Shown here: in pieces, positions 35,893 to 42,892 of the stretch | How the letters are laid out: every line of letters begins with the position of its first letter | How positions within the stretch are numbered: position 1 is the first letter of the stretch | From: Labedella gwakjiensis | GTDB lineage: Bacteria > Actinomycetota > Actinomycetes > Actinomycetales > Microbacteriaceae | Length of the DNA: 64,000 nt | Assembly: GCF_003014675.1 (NCBI RefSeq) | Contig: NZ_PYAU01000001.1 | Location: forward strand, 2,914,001 to 2,978,000 | Direction: 5' to 3' | Program-made: the position numbers and the translations under genes | Notes under the pieces: generated by a model | Seen by the model: only the letters and a program-made list of their open reading frames with translations | Database searches by the model: none | What the model was told of the DNA's origin: nothing

Positions 35893-36948
35893 GTGTTCTT
35901 CAACGACTTCGCCTCCTCGTCCCGTCCGTCCTCTCGATCGCGTCTCCGGCGCGGCGGCCTGATCCTGGCCGTCGCGGCCCTCGCCCTGACCGGGTGCTCC
36001 GCCTCCCCGGCCCCCGCCGAGACCGCGCCCGATGCGGAAGCCGGGTCCACCGGCGAGTACACCGTGTCGCGCGAGATGGCAGACGGAATGGGTTCGGACG
36101 AGGCCGACGGCGTCTTCCCCCGGACCGTCACCCACTACGCCGGAGACACGGAGCTCGATGTGGCCCCCGAGCGGATCGCCGTGGTGTCGACCGGCCAGCT
36201 CGATGCCCTCCTGTCCCTCGACGTCGTGCCCACCGCGGCGACGCGGGCCGAGTACAGCGGACTCGTGCCGCCATACCTGCTGGACGCGTTCCCGGACGAC
36301 GCCGACGCGCTCGATGCGATGGCGGACATCGGCGAGCGGACGGAACCCGACTTCGAGGCCATCGCCGAGTCGGACCCCGACCTCATCCTCATCAACTCCG
36401 TGCGCGGTGCGGACCTGTACGACTCCCTCTCCGCCATCGCGCCCACCGTCGTGACGCTCGGCAACGGTGTGAACTGGAAGAGCGACTTCCTCCTGATCGC
36501 CGACGCACTCGGGCGGGAGGGCGACGCGCAGGCCGACCTCGACGGGCTGCACGCCGACGCGGACGCGTTCCGCGAGACTCTCCCCGATGAGGTGCCTACC
36601 GTGTCGTTCCTGCAGTCGACGGGGGACCGGACGCGGATCATGGGCGTGCCGTCCTTCACGGGCGGCCTCGCGGAGGACCTCGGGCTCGCGCGCCCCGAGT
36701 CGCAGCGGTTCGACGACACGTCGGAGGAGATCAGCGCCGAGCAGCTCGAGCTCGCCGACGCCGACTGGATCTTCTACGCCGGCAACGGCGACGGGCTCTC
36801 CCTCATCGAGGACTCGGCGCTGTGGCCGAGTCTCACCGCTGTCGGCGCTGGTCACGTCGCGTCCGTCGACCTCGACCCGTACTTCATGAACGCCGGTCCC
36901 GTGGCCGCTCGCCTCGTCCTCGACGAGATCACCGCCACGATCGGCTGA
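35893..36948 (+). CDS. Iron-siderophore ABC transporter binding lipoprotein (second system)
   Basis: 351 aa from GTG at 35893; there is no other start before the lipobox, so this start is forced. Signal peptide with Arg-rich n-region and lipobox ALTG-C around residue 36. Class III binding protein: ERIAVVSTGQLDALLSLDVVPTAAT, EPDFEAIAESDPDLILIN, SAIAPTV. Residues 45-75 are a low-complexity Ala/Glu linker. The ligand is a ferric siderophore by family; its low similarity to the protein at 17156 suggests a different one. Confidence 0.93.
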   Translation: MFFNDFASSSRPSSRSRLRRGGLILAVAALALTGCSASPAPAETAPDAEAGSTGEYTVSREMADGMGSDEADGVFPRTVTHYAGDTELDVAPERIAVVSTGQLDALLSLDVVPTAATRAEYSGLVPPYLLDAFPDDADALDAMADIGERTEPDFEAIAESDPDLILINSVRGADLYDSLSAIAPTVVTLGNGVNWKSDFLLIADALGREGDAQADLDGLHADADAFRETLPDEVPTVSFLQSTGDRTRIMGVPSFTGGLAEDLGLARPESQRFDDTSEEISAEQLELADADWIFYAGNGDGLSLIEDSALWPSLTAVGAGHVASVDLDPYFMNAGPVAARLVLDEITATIG

Positions 36949-36964
36949 CGGGGGAGCGGCTCCG

Positions 36965-37255
36965 TCACGCGAGGGAGAGGAAGAGCTTCTCCAGTTCGTC
37001 CGGGCGCGGCTTGGAGTCGTCGTCCGGGCTCGTCAGGCAGTCCTTCAGAGCTGTCGAGATCACCAGGAAACCGGCGCGGTCGAGGGCCTTCGATACGGCG
37101 GAAAGCTGCTGGACCACGTCTCGGCAGTCGGCGTCGGACTCGACGGCAGCGATGACGGCGTTCAGCTGACCTTGCGCGCGCCGGAGCCGGTTGGACACCT
37201 TCCGCTTCGCCTCGTGCTCCTCCAGGGATGGTTCGCCGTGCGTCGTCGCGCCCAT
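36965..37255 (-). CDS. cstR: CsoR/RcnR family repressor of the persulfide-sensing CstR type
   Basis: 96 aa from ATG at 37253-37255, preceded by AGAGGA; a longer in-frame start at 37300 would run into the operator. All-helical CsoR fold: KVSNRLRRAQGQLNAVIAAVE. Cys44 (DADCRDV) and Cys73 (LKDCL) are present, but the CsoR copper-ligand His is Ala69, so copper sensing is unlikely. Two conserved cysteines without the His is the CstR pattern, which responds to persulfides. The divergent genes encode a persulfide dioxygenase-rhodanese, as in cst operons, and two G-tract palindromes lie between. Confidence 0.82.
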   Translation of the reverse strand: MGATTHGEPSLEEHEAKRKVSNRLRRAQGQLNAVIAAVESDADCRDVVQQLSAVSKALDRAGFLVISTALKDCLTSPDDDSKPRPDELEKLFLSLA

Positions 37256-37301
37256 GTGTGGTCCTCTCGGTTGCCGTCCCGTGGACGGGTTTGACGACAA
37301 C

Positions 37302-37319
37302 TATACCCCTGGGGGTATA
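37302..37319. promoter_or_regulatory. CstR/CsoR-type operator 1 (TATACCCCTGGGGGTATA)
   Basis: An almost perfect 18-bp palindrome with a G-tract centre, characteristic of CsoR-family sites. It overlaps a possible rightward promoter: TTGACG at 37291-37296 and TATAGT at 37316-37321 (19-bp spacer). It sits 46 bp from the repressor start, so autoregulation is likely. Confidence 0.82.
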
Positions 37320-37326
37320 GTCTCGC

Positions 37327-37342
37327 ATACACCCGGGGGTAT
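37327..37342. promoter_or_regulatory. CstR/CsoR-type operator 2 (ATACACCCGGGGGTAT)
   Basis: Second G-tract palindrome, centred about 24 bp from operator 1 and 28 bp upstream of the small Cys-rich gene. One arm has an extra mismatch (ACACCC against GGGGGT). Confidence 0.75.
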
Positions 37343-37370
37343 CCGGCGAGGACGAGCGAATGGAGAGACG

Positions 37371-37556
37371 ATGTGCAGGGAGACGACCTGTCGGACGTGC
37401 GGCAAGACCACCTGGGCGGGATGCGGACAGCACGTGGATGCGGTGAAGGCCGGTGTGCCGGCGCGGGAATGGTGCGGTGGTCAGCACACTCAGGCTCAGA
37501 TCGATGAGGCTGCCGGACGCCGTGGTGGCTTCCTCTCGCGGTTGCTGGGGCGCTGA
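37371..37556 (+). CDS. 61-aa cysteine-rich zinc-ribbon-like small protein
   Basis: Small protein starting ATG at 37371 behind GGAGAGACG. Cys2, Cys7, Cys10, Cys18, His21, Cys35 and His39 give C-x4-C-x2-C-x7-C-x2-H spacing that could bind zinc or carry a persulfide; the C-terminus is basic (GRRGGFLSRLLGR). Similar short proteins of unknown role occur in actinobacteria. Its stop overlaps the ATG of the persulfide dioxygenase by one base, so the two are translationally coupled and under the CstR-like operators. A role as sulfur carrier or accessory to the dioxygenase is inferred only. Confidence 0.8.
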   Translation: MCRETTCRTCGKTTWAGCGQHVDAVKAGVPAREWCGGQHTQAQIDEAAGRRGGFLSRLLGR

Positions 37557-38983
37557 TGCTGATCGAGCGCCTCTATGACGACGACCTCGCCCAGGCGAGC
37601 TACCTGATCGGATGCCAGGCGTCGGGGGAGGCGATCGTCGTCGATCCGCGGCGCGACATCGGAGACTACCTGCGCCTCGCGGAGTCGAACGGACTCCGGC
37701 TCGTCGCCGTCACCGAGACCCACATCCAGGCCGACTATCTCTCGGGTACACGCGAGCTCGCGGCGCGGACGGGTGCGTGGATGTACGTCTCCGGTGAAGG
37801 GGGGCCGGACGGGCAGTACGGTCCGGGCTTCGACGACGCCGAGAGGCTCGTCGACGGGGATGAGATCCGGATCGGCAAGATCGTCGTGACGGCAAGGCAC
37901 ACGCCGGGGCACACGCCGGAGCATCTCTCGTTCCTCGTCACCGATGGCGCGCGCACGAGCTCTCCTGGATACCTGTTGAGCGGCGACTTCGTGTTCGTCG
38001 GCGATGTCGGGCGGCCCGACCTCCTTGATGAGGCCGCCGGCGGAGTCGATACCCGCTTCGTCGGCGCCCATGACCTGTTCGAGAGCCTTCGACGCGTCTT
38101 CCTCACTCTTCCCGACTACGTGCAGGTGCTTCCGGCTCACGGATCGGGCAGCGCGTGTGGGAAGTCCCTCGGCGCCATCGCCGCCACGACGGTCGGCTAC
38201 GAGCGAGCCTTCGCGTGGTGGGCGCCGTATCTCGAATCGGGAGACGAGGACGGCTTCGTCCGCGAGATCCTCGACGGTCAGCCCGACGCCCACGCCTACT
38301 TCGCGCGCATGAAGCGCGAGAACCAGGAGGGTCCTAACCTCCTCGGTTCCCTGCCCGCGCTCGAGGAGTACACGGCTGACGCATTGCGCCCGCTGATCGA
38401 GCGGGGAGACGTGGTCTTCGTCGACACGCGCCACCACGATCTCGTCCACCGCGGCACCGTCAGCGGCTCTCTCAACGTTCCCGGCCCCGGCACGGCGGCG
38501 CGCTATGGCGGATGGGCCTATGACCCGGAGGCGGAGAGCACCCCGCTCGTCGTTCTCGCGGCCTCGAGCGCTGAAGCCGAGGAGGGACGTGATCACCTCG
38601 TGCGCGTGGGCATCGACCACGTCGTCGGGTTCATTCGCTCACTCGACGGTCTCGACCTCGTCTGTCCCCCGCTCGTGCGGGTGGAGAGTCTCGAGACGGC
38701 GGACCGCGGGATGCTCCTGGATGTCCGGAACGCCACGGAGTTCGCAGCCGGCCACATCCCGGGGGCGACGCGCGTCAGCGCAGGCCGTGCCCTGTGGGCC
38801 CGCGGTGAACTCCCCGCCGACGAACCGATCGTGAGCTATTGCCGGAGCGGCACGCGGAACAGCGTCGTCGCGAGCGCACTCCGCCGTGCGGGGCTCGACG
38901 TCGTCGAGCTCGAGGGGAGCTACCTCGCCTGGGTGGCCGTCCCGGGCAACGTGCCGGCGGTCACGGCCGCCGCGCCGATCTGA
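37556..38983 (+). CDS. Persulfide dioxygenase-rhodanese fusion (CstB-like)
   Basis: 475 aa. Residues 1-240: metallo-beta-lactamase-fold persulfide dioxygenase, ASYLIGCQASGEAIVVDPRRD, metal-site strand THIQADYLSG, HTPGHTPEHLSF and SGDFVFVGDVGRPDL; iron ligands His, His, Asp are present, but the second His of the usual THxHAD is Gln. About 260-355: a rhodanese fold lacking its cysteine (VVLAASSAEAEEG). About 370-465: an active rhodanese with VSYCRSGTRNS. This is the CstB layout, which oxidises persulfide to sulfite and thiosulfate. Expected to detoxify sulfide or persulfide under CstR control. Its end overlaps the convergent TetR gene by 64 bp. Confidence 0.9.
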   Translation: MLIERLYDDDLAQASYLIGCQASGEAIVVDPRRDIGDYLRLAESNGLRLVAVTETHIQADYLSGTRELAARTGAWMYVSGEGGPDGQYGPGFDDAERLVDGDEIRIGKIVVTARHTPGHTPEHLSFLVTDGARTSSPGYLLSGDFVFVGDVGRPDLLDEAAGGVDTRFVGAHDLFESLRRVFLTLPDYVQVLPAHGSGSACGKSLGAIAATTVGYERAFAWWAPYLESGDEDGFVREILDGQPDAHAYFARMKRENQEGPNLLGSLPALEEYTADALRPLIERGDVVFVDTRHHDLVHRGTVSGSLNVPGPGTAARYGGWAYDPEAESTPLVVLAASSAEAEEGRDHLVRVGIDHVVGFIRSLDGLDLVCPPLVRVESLETADRGMLLDVRNATEFAAGHIPGATRVSAGRALWARGELPADEPIVSYCRSGTRNSVVASALRRAGLDVVELEGSYLAWVAVPGNVPAVTAAAPI

Positions 38984-39546
38984 TCCCGGGCCGTGAGGAG
39001 GAGCCCCGCAGCCTCGCTGGGGGCGACACGCGCCAGGGCGAACGCCGCGACCACGAGGCCCGTCGTCGCATCGGCGAGTCGCGCAGCCTCGACGGGCGGC
39101 ACGGCGCCGACGTGCGCGGTGATGCCGGCACCGATCGCGACCCGCAGCTCGTCGCGGTAGTCGGAGACGACGCGTGCGACCTCGGCGTCGTCGGCGATGG
39201 GGGAGCCTGCCGTGTTGATGAGGAGGCAACCGCTCGTCGCGGGCAGCGAGTCGAGGGTGTCGAATGCGCCGCGGAGCCCGTCGAGGTAGACGAGGATCGC
39301 GTCCGTCGCGATGGGGTCCGTCTGGAGGGGGCGGAGCCGTGGACGGACGATCTCGTCGAGGTAGCTGCGCACGGCCGCGTCGAAGAGGCCGCGCTTCGAA
39401 CCGAACGTGTTGTAGAGGCTCGAGCGGTTGAGGCCGGTCGCCGCCTCGAGGTCGGGAACGGAGGCGGCGTCGAAGCCCGTGCGCCAGAAGACGGTCCGCG
39501 CGGCGCGGACCACGTCGTCGGCGTCGAACGCTCGCGTGCGTGCCAT
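38920..39546 (-). CDS. TetR family regulator
   Basis: 208 aa from ATG at 39544-39546 with GGGAGA upstream. HTH: DDVVRAARTVFWRTGFDAASVPDLEAATGLNRSSLYNTFGSKRGLF, the AcrR-like type with NRSSLYNTFGSK that often controls NAD(P)H or quinone oxidoreductases. Divergent from an MDR reductase, with a palindrome CTGAAACG..CGTTACAG between. The last 64 bp overlap the convergent rhodanese fusion gene. Likely represses the reductase in response to an electrophile or quinone. Confidence 0.9.
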   Translation of the reverse strand: MARTRAFDADDVVRAARTVFWRTGFDAASVPDLEAATGLNRSSLYNTFGSKRGLFDAAVRSYLDEIVRPRLRPLQTDPIATDAILVYLDGLRGAFDTLDSLPATSGCLLINTAGSPIADDAEVARVVSDYRDELRVAIGAGITAHVGAVPPVEAARLADATTGLVVAAFALARVAPSEAAGLLLTARDQIGAAAVTAGTLPGTATQAR

Positions 39547-39578
39547 CGTGGTCTCCCTGTCGTCCGTCTCAGCCTATA

Positions 39579-39596
39579 CTGAAACGACCGTTACAG
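39579..39596. promoter_or_regulatory. TetR operator CTGAAACGACCGTTACAG
   Basis: 18-bp palindrome matching its own reverse complement at 14 of 18 positions. It directly follows and overlaps a TATACT -10-like element (39575-39580), between the TetR gene and the reductase, so binding would block rightward transcription. Confidence 0.65.
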
Positions 39597-39623
39597 AAAC
39601 AGATCCCGAAAGCGAGTCGCGAC

Positions 39624-40634
39624 ATGACCGAAATCGTCAGCACACAGATCCAGCTCCAGTCCCGCCCGGACGGCTGGCCGACGCCCGACGATTTCCGGAC
39701 CGCGTCCTTCACCTACGGCGACCTCGAGCCCGGCCAGGTGCGGGTACGCAACGAGTTCGTCTCCGTCGACCCCTACATGCGCGGCCGCATGAACGACGTG
39801 CGCAGCTACGTCGCCCCCTATGCGCTCGGTGAGACCATCACGGGCGGGGCCATCGGCCGCGTCGTCGAGTCCGCGGCGGACGACGTGCCCGTCGGGGCCG
39901 CGGCCCTCCACCAGCACGGGTGGGCCGACGTCGTGCAGGCGGACGCCTCCACGTTCCGCTTCGTCCCCGAGACGCCGGGCCTCCCGCTGTCGTTGCGTCT
40001 CCACATCCTCGGCATGACGGGGCTCACCGCCTACGTCGGCCTCACCGAGATCGCCCACCTGAAGGAGGGCGACACCGTCTTCGTGTCCGGCGCGGCCGGC
40101 GCGGTCGGCACCGCCGTGGGCCAGATCGCCCGCCTGCTCGGCGCGAAGCGCGTCATCGGATCGGCGGGCTCGGCGGAGAAGGTCGCGCTCCTCACGGAGA
40201 AGTACGGCTACGACGCCGCCTTCGACTACAAGGACGGCGACGTCCGGGGGCAGCTGGCGGACGCCGCCCCCGAGGGCATCGACGTGTTCTTCGACAACGT
40301 GGGAGGCGACCACCTCGAGGCCGCGCTCGACGCGTTCAACGACGGCGGACGGGCCGCACTCTGCGGCGCGATCGCCGGCTACAACACCACCGAGAAGGCC
40401 GCTGGCCCCGACAACATGGCCAACATCATCACGCGCGGCCTCACCCTGAAGGGCTTCACGCTCGCCGCCTACCTGCACCTCGCGCCCGAGTTCCAGGAGA
40501 AGATGACCGGCTGGTTCGCCGCCGGCGAGATCGCCTACGACGAGACGATCGTCGACGGCATCGAGAACACGGTCGATGCGTTCCTCCAGATGATGAAGGG
40601 CGCCAACACCGGCAAGATGCTCGTGCGCGTGTGA
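39624..40634 (+). CDS. Zinc-independent MDR NADP-dependent oxidoreductase (leukotriene B4 dehydrogenase/CurA-like)
   Basis: 336 aa. MDR superfamily without zinc ligands: VDPYMRGRMND and LGMTGLTAYVGLTEIAHLKEGDTVFVSGAAGAVG (nucleotide loop GAAGAVG), FDYKDGDV, VFFDNVGGDHLEAAL. These are the signatures of the prostaglandin/enone reductase group (YncB, CurA), which reduce double bonds of enals and enones with NADPH. ATG at 39624 is preceded by GAAAGCGAG. Divergent from a TetR regulator with an operator in between. Confidence 0.93.
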   Translation: MTEIVSTQIQLQSRPDGWPTPDDFRTASFTYGDLEPGQVRVRNEFVSVDPYMRGRMNDVRSYVAPYALGETITGGAIGRVVESAADDVPVGAAALHQHGWADVVQADASTFRFVPETPGLPLSLRLHILGMTGLTAYVGLTEIAHLKEGDTVFVSGAAGAVGTAVGQIARLLGAKRVIGSAGSAEKVALLTEKYGYDAAFDYKDGDVRGQLADAAPEGIDVFFDNVGGDHLEAALDAFNDGGRAALCGAIAGYNTTEKAAGPDNMANIITRGLTLKGFTLAAYLHLAPEFQEKMTGWFAAGEIAYDETIVDGIENTVDAFLQMMKGANTGKMLVRV

Positions 40635-40674
40635 GCTCCCGGGGGTCGCGACGTCCCCGTCCTAGGCTGGGCGC

Positions 40675-41436
40675 ATGACGACGGCTGAGCAGGCGCATCT
40701 CGAGTCCCTCCTGGCCGCGGCGGCCAACGAGCCCACCCGCGCACCGGAGTTCGTCTCGGAGCTGCTCCAGGCGACGGTGATCGTGCCGGGCTTGGTCTCG
40801 GAGGCCGCCGACGGCGGACGGACGGCGAGCTTCGCGCCCCTCGTCGGGCCCGGGGGTGCACCCGTCCAGCCGTTCTACACCTCGGTGGAGCGGCTCCAGG
40901 AAACGATCGCGGCCATCCCGGGGTTCGAGGCGCGCTACGTCGGAATCCCCTGCCGCGCATTCTGGGAGACGACGCGGGGTGCGACGCTCGTCCTCAATCC
41001 CCACTCCGCGCACGGCAAGGAGTTCCTGCCCGGTGAAGTTGCGCACCTCCTCGACGGTGCGGCGTCGGTGACCTCGCGCGTCGTCGAGAGGGGCACCGAA
41101 GTGATGGTGGGCCGGCCAGCCCATGTGCCGCCGGGCATGGAGGACGCGCTCTCCGCGCTGTTCGCCCGGCACGACGCCGTGGACGAGGCCGTGCTCGGCT
41201 GGAAGGTCACCCCGTCGGCGAACGACCAGAGCTACCTCCTTGTCGTGATCGGCGCCGGGGACGTGCGCGAGCGCGTCGGTGACGATCTGGCGCGGTCGCT
41301 CGTGATGTTCTCCCAGGCGCACCCCGTTGACGTGATGTACACGACGCCGGGCGCGGGGCACCTCCTCTCGGGGTTGGCGCCGTTCTACCGGAAAGCCGCT
41401 CAGCGACGATCGCTCTTCGGGCGTCGTCGTACCTGA
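40675..41436 (+). CDS. SseB-like protein (SseB N- and C-terminal domains)
   Basis: 253 aa with start ATG 6 nt after TAGGCT (leaderless type). Residues 1-125 resemble the SseB N-terminal domain (LESLLAAAANEPTRAPEFVSELLQATVIVPG, LVLNPHSAHGKEFLPGEVAHLL) and 130-245 the C-terminal domain. SseB (enhanced serine sensitivity) has no firm biochemical function. It is 70 bp upstream of the ATPase/VWA pair in the same orientation. Confidence 0.8.
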   Translation: MTTAEQAHLESLLAAAANEPTRAPEFVSELLQATVIVPGLVSEAADGGRTASFAPLVGPGGAPVQPFYTSVERLQETIAAIPGFEARYVGIPCRAFWETTRGATLVLNPHSAHGKEFLPGEVAHLLDGAASVTSRVVERGTEVMVGRPAHVPPGMEDALSALFARHDAVDEAVLGWKVTPSANDQSYLLVVIGAGDVRERVGDDLARSLVMFSQAHPVDVMYTTPGAGHLLSGLAPFYRKAAQRRSLFGRRRT

Positions 41437-41451
41437 GCCGTATCGCCCCGA

Positions 41452-41471
41452 ACAGGTCTGCGCGAACCTGT
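41452..41471. promoter_or_regulatory. Inverted repeat ACAGGT-N8-ACCTGT upstream of the ATPase/VWA operon
   Basis: ACAGGT (41452-41457) and ACCTGT (41466-41471) lie about 25 bp before a TAACAT box (41494-41499) that stands 7 nt from the GTG start of the ATPase. The repeat falls near the -35 position and may be an operator. It lacks the GAAC-N4-GTTC core expected of an actinobacterial LexA box. Confidence 0.35.
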
Positions 41472-41506
41472 ACCCACCCCCGATTTCCGGGCGTAACATC
41501 GCCCGT

Positions 41507-42892
41507 GTGAACCGACCTGACGACACCACGGTGGGCGCCCTCCGGGCCTCCGGACACGTGCAGAAGACCGTCCGTACCGAGATCCGAGACAACCTCCTCG
41601 CCGCGCTGCGCGAGGGACGCGACCCGTGGCCGGGGCTCCACGGCTTCGAGCAGACCGTCATCCCGCAACTGGAGCGCGCCCTCATCGCCGGGCACGACAT
41701 CGTGCTGCTGGGCGAGCGCGGGCAGGGCAAGACGCGGATCCTGCGCACGCTCGCCGGCCTCCTCGACGAGTGGTCCCCGGTGATCGCAGGATCGGAGCTC
41801 GGTGAGCACCCGTTCGAACCCATCACGACGCAGACGATCCGCCGTGCGCAGGAACTCGGCGACGACCTGCCGGTGACGTGGCGGAGCCGCGAGGAGCGCT
41901 ACGTCGAGAAGCTCGCGACCCCCGACACGTCGGTCGCCGACCTCATCGGAGACGTCGACCCCATGAAGGTCGCGGAAGGCCGCAGCCTCGGCGACCCGGA
42001 GACGATCCACTTCGGGCTCATCCCGCGCAGCCACCGCGGGATCGTGGCGATCAACGAGCTGCCGGACCTCGCGGAGCGGATCCAGGTGGCGATGCTCAAC
42101 GTGATGGAGGAGCGCGACATCCAGATCCGCGGCTACGTGCTGCGCCTGCCGCTCGACGTGCTCGTGGTCGCGAGCGCGAACCCCGAGGACTACACGAACC
42201 GCGGCCGGATCATCACGCCGCTCAAGGACCGCTTCGGCGCCGAGATCCGCACGCACTACCCCACGGAGCTCGCAGACGAGGTGGCCGTGATCCGCCAGGA
42301 GGCCGAGCTCACCGCCGAGGTTCCCGATCACCTCGTGGAGATCCTGGCGCGCTTCACCCGCAACCTGCGGGAGTCCTCGGCCGTGGACCAGCGCAGCGGC
42401 GTGAGCGCGCGCTTCGCCATCGCGGGTGCCGAGACGATCGCCGCCGCCGCGATCCACCGCGCGACCCGCCAGGGCGAGGAGGACGCGGTCGCGCGTCCCG
42501 TCGACCTCGAGACGGCGGTCGACGTGCTCGGCGGCAAGATCGAGTTCGAATCCGGCGAGGAGGGGCGGGAGGACGAGATCCTCGACCACCTGCTCCGTAC
42601 CGCGACGGCCGAGACGGTGCGGGCCCATTTCCGCGGCCTCGACTTCACCCTCCTCGTCGACGCCCTCGAGTCCGGCGCCCTCGTCACCACGGGGGAGCAG
42701 GTCGCGGCTCGCGACTTCCTCGCGGGGCTCCCGTCGCTCGGCGAATCCGAGCTGTACGACGACATCAGCGAACGGCTCGGCGCCACGAGCGACGGCCAGC
42801 GCGCCGGGGCCATCGAGCTCGCCCTCGAGGGGCTGTACCTCGCGCGCCGGGTGAGCAAGGAGTCGGGCGGCGGCGAGACCATCTATGGCTAG
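41507..42892 (+). CDS. MoxR/ChlI-type AAA+ ATPase
   Basis: 461 aa from GTG at 41507 (leaderless type, TAACAT 7 nt upstream). AAA+ module related to magnesium chelatase subunit I/MoxR: Walker A GERGQGKT (69-76), Walker B-like GIVAINELPDL, MLNVMEERDIQIRGY insert and sensor 1 VVASANPEDY, then RIITPLKDRFGAEIRTHYP. It overlaps the VWA gene by 8 bp. Such pairs act as chaperone-like ATPases that insert cofactors or remodel a client; none is obvious here. Confidence 0.9.
   Translation: MNRPDDTTVGALRASGHVQKTVRTEIRDNLLAALREGRDPWPGLHGFEQTVIPQLERALIAGHDIVLLGERGQGKTRILRTLAGLLDEWSPVIAGSELGEHPFEPITTQTIRRAQELGDDLPVTWRSREERYVEKLATPDTSVADLIGDVDPMKVAEGRSLGDPETIHFGLIPRSHRGIVAINELPDLAERIQVAMLNVMEERDIQIRGYVLRLPLDVLVVASANPEDYTNRGRIITPLKDRFGAEIRTHYPTELADEVAVIRQEAELTAEVPDHLVEILARFTRNLRESSAVDQRSGVSARFAIAGAETIAAAAIHRATRQGEEDAVARPVDLETAVDVLGGKIEFESGEEGREDEILDHLLRTATAETVRAHFRGLDFTLLVDALESGALVTTGEQVAARDFLAGLPSLGESELYDDISERLGATSDGQRAGAIELALEGLYLARRVSKESGGGETIYG

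Noticed and set aside
41452-41471. LexA/SOS box upstream of the ATPase gene
   Set aside because: The repeat is ACAGGT-N8-ACCTGT and lacks the GAAC-N4-GTTC core; kept only as a generic inverted repeat.
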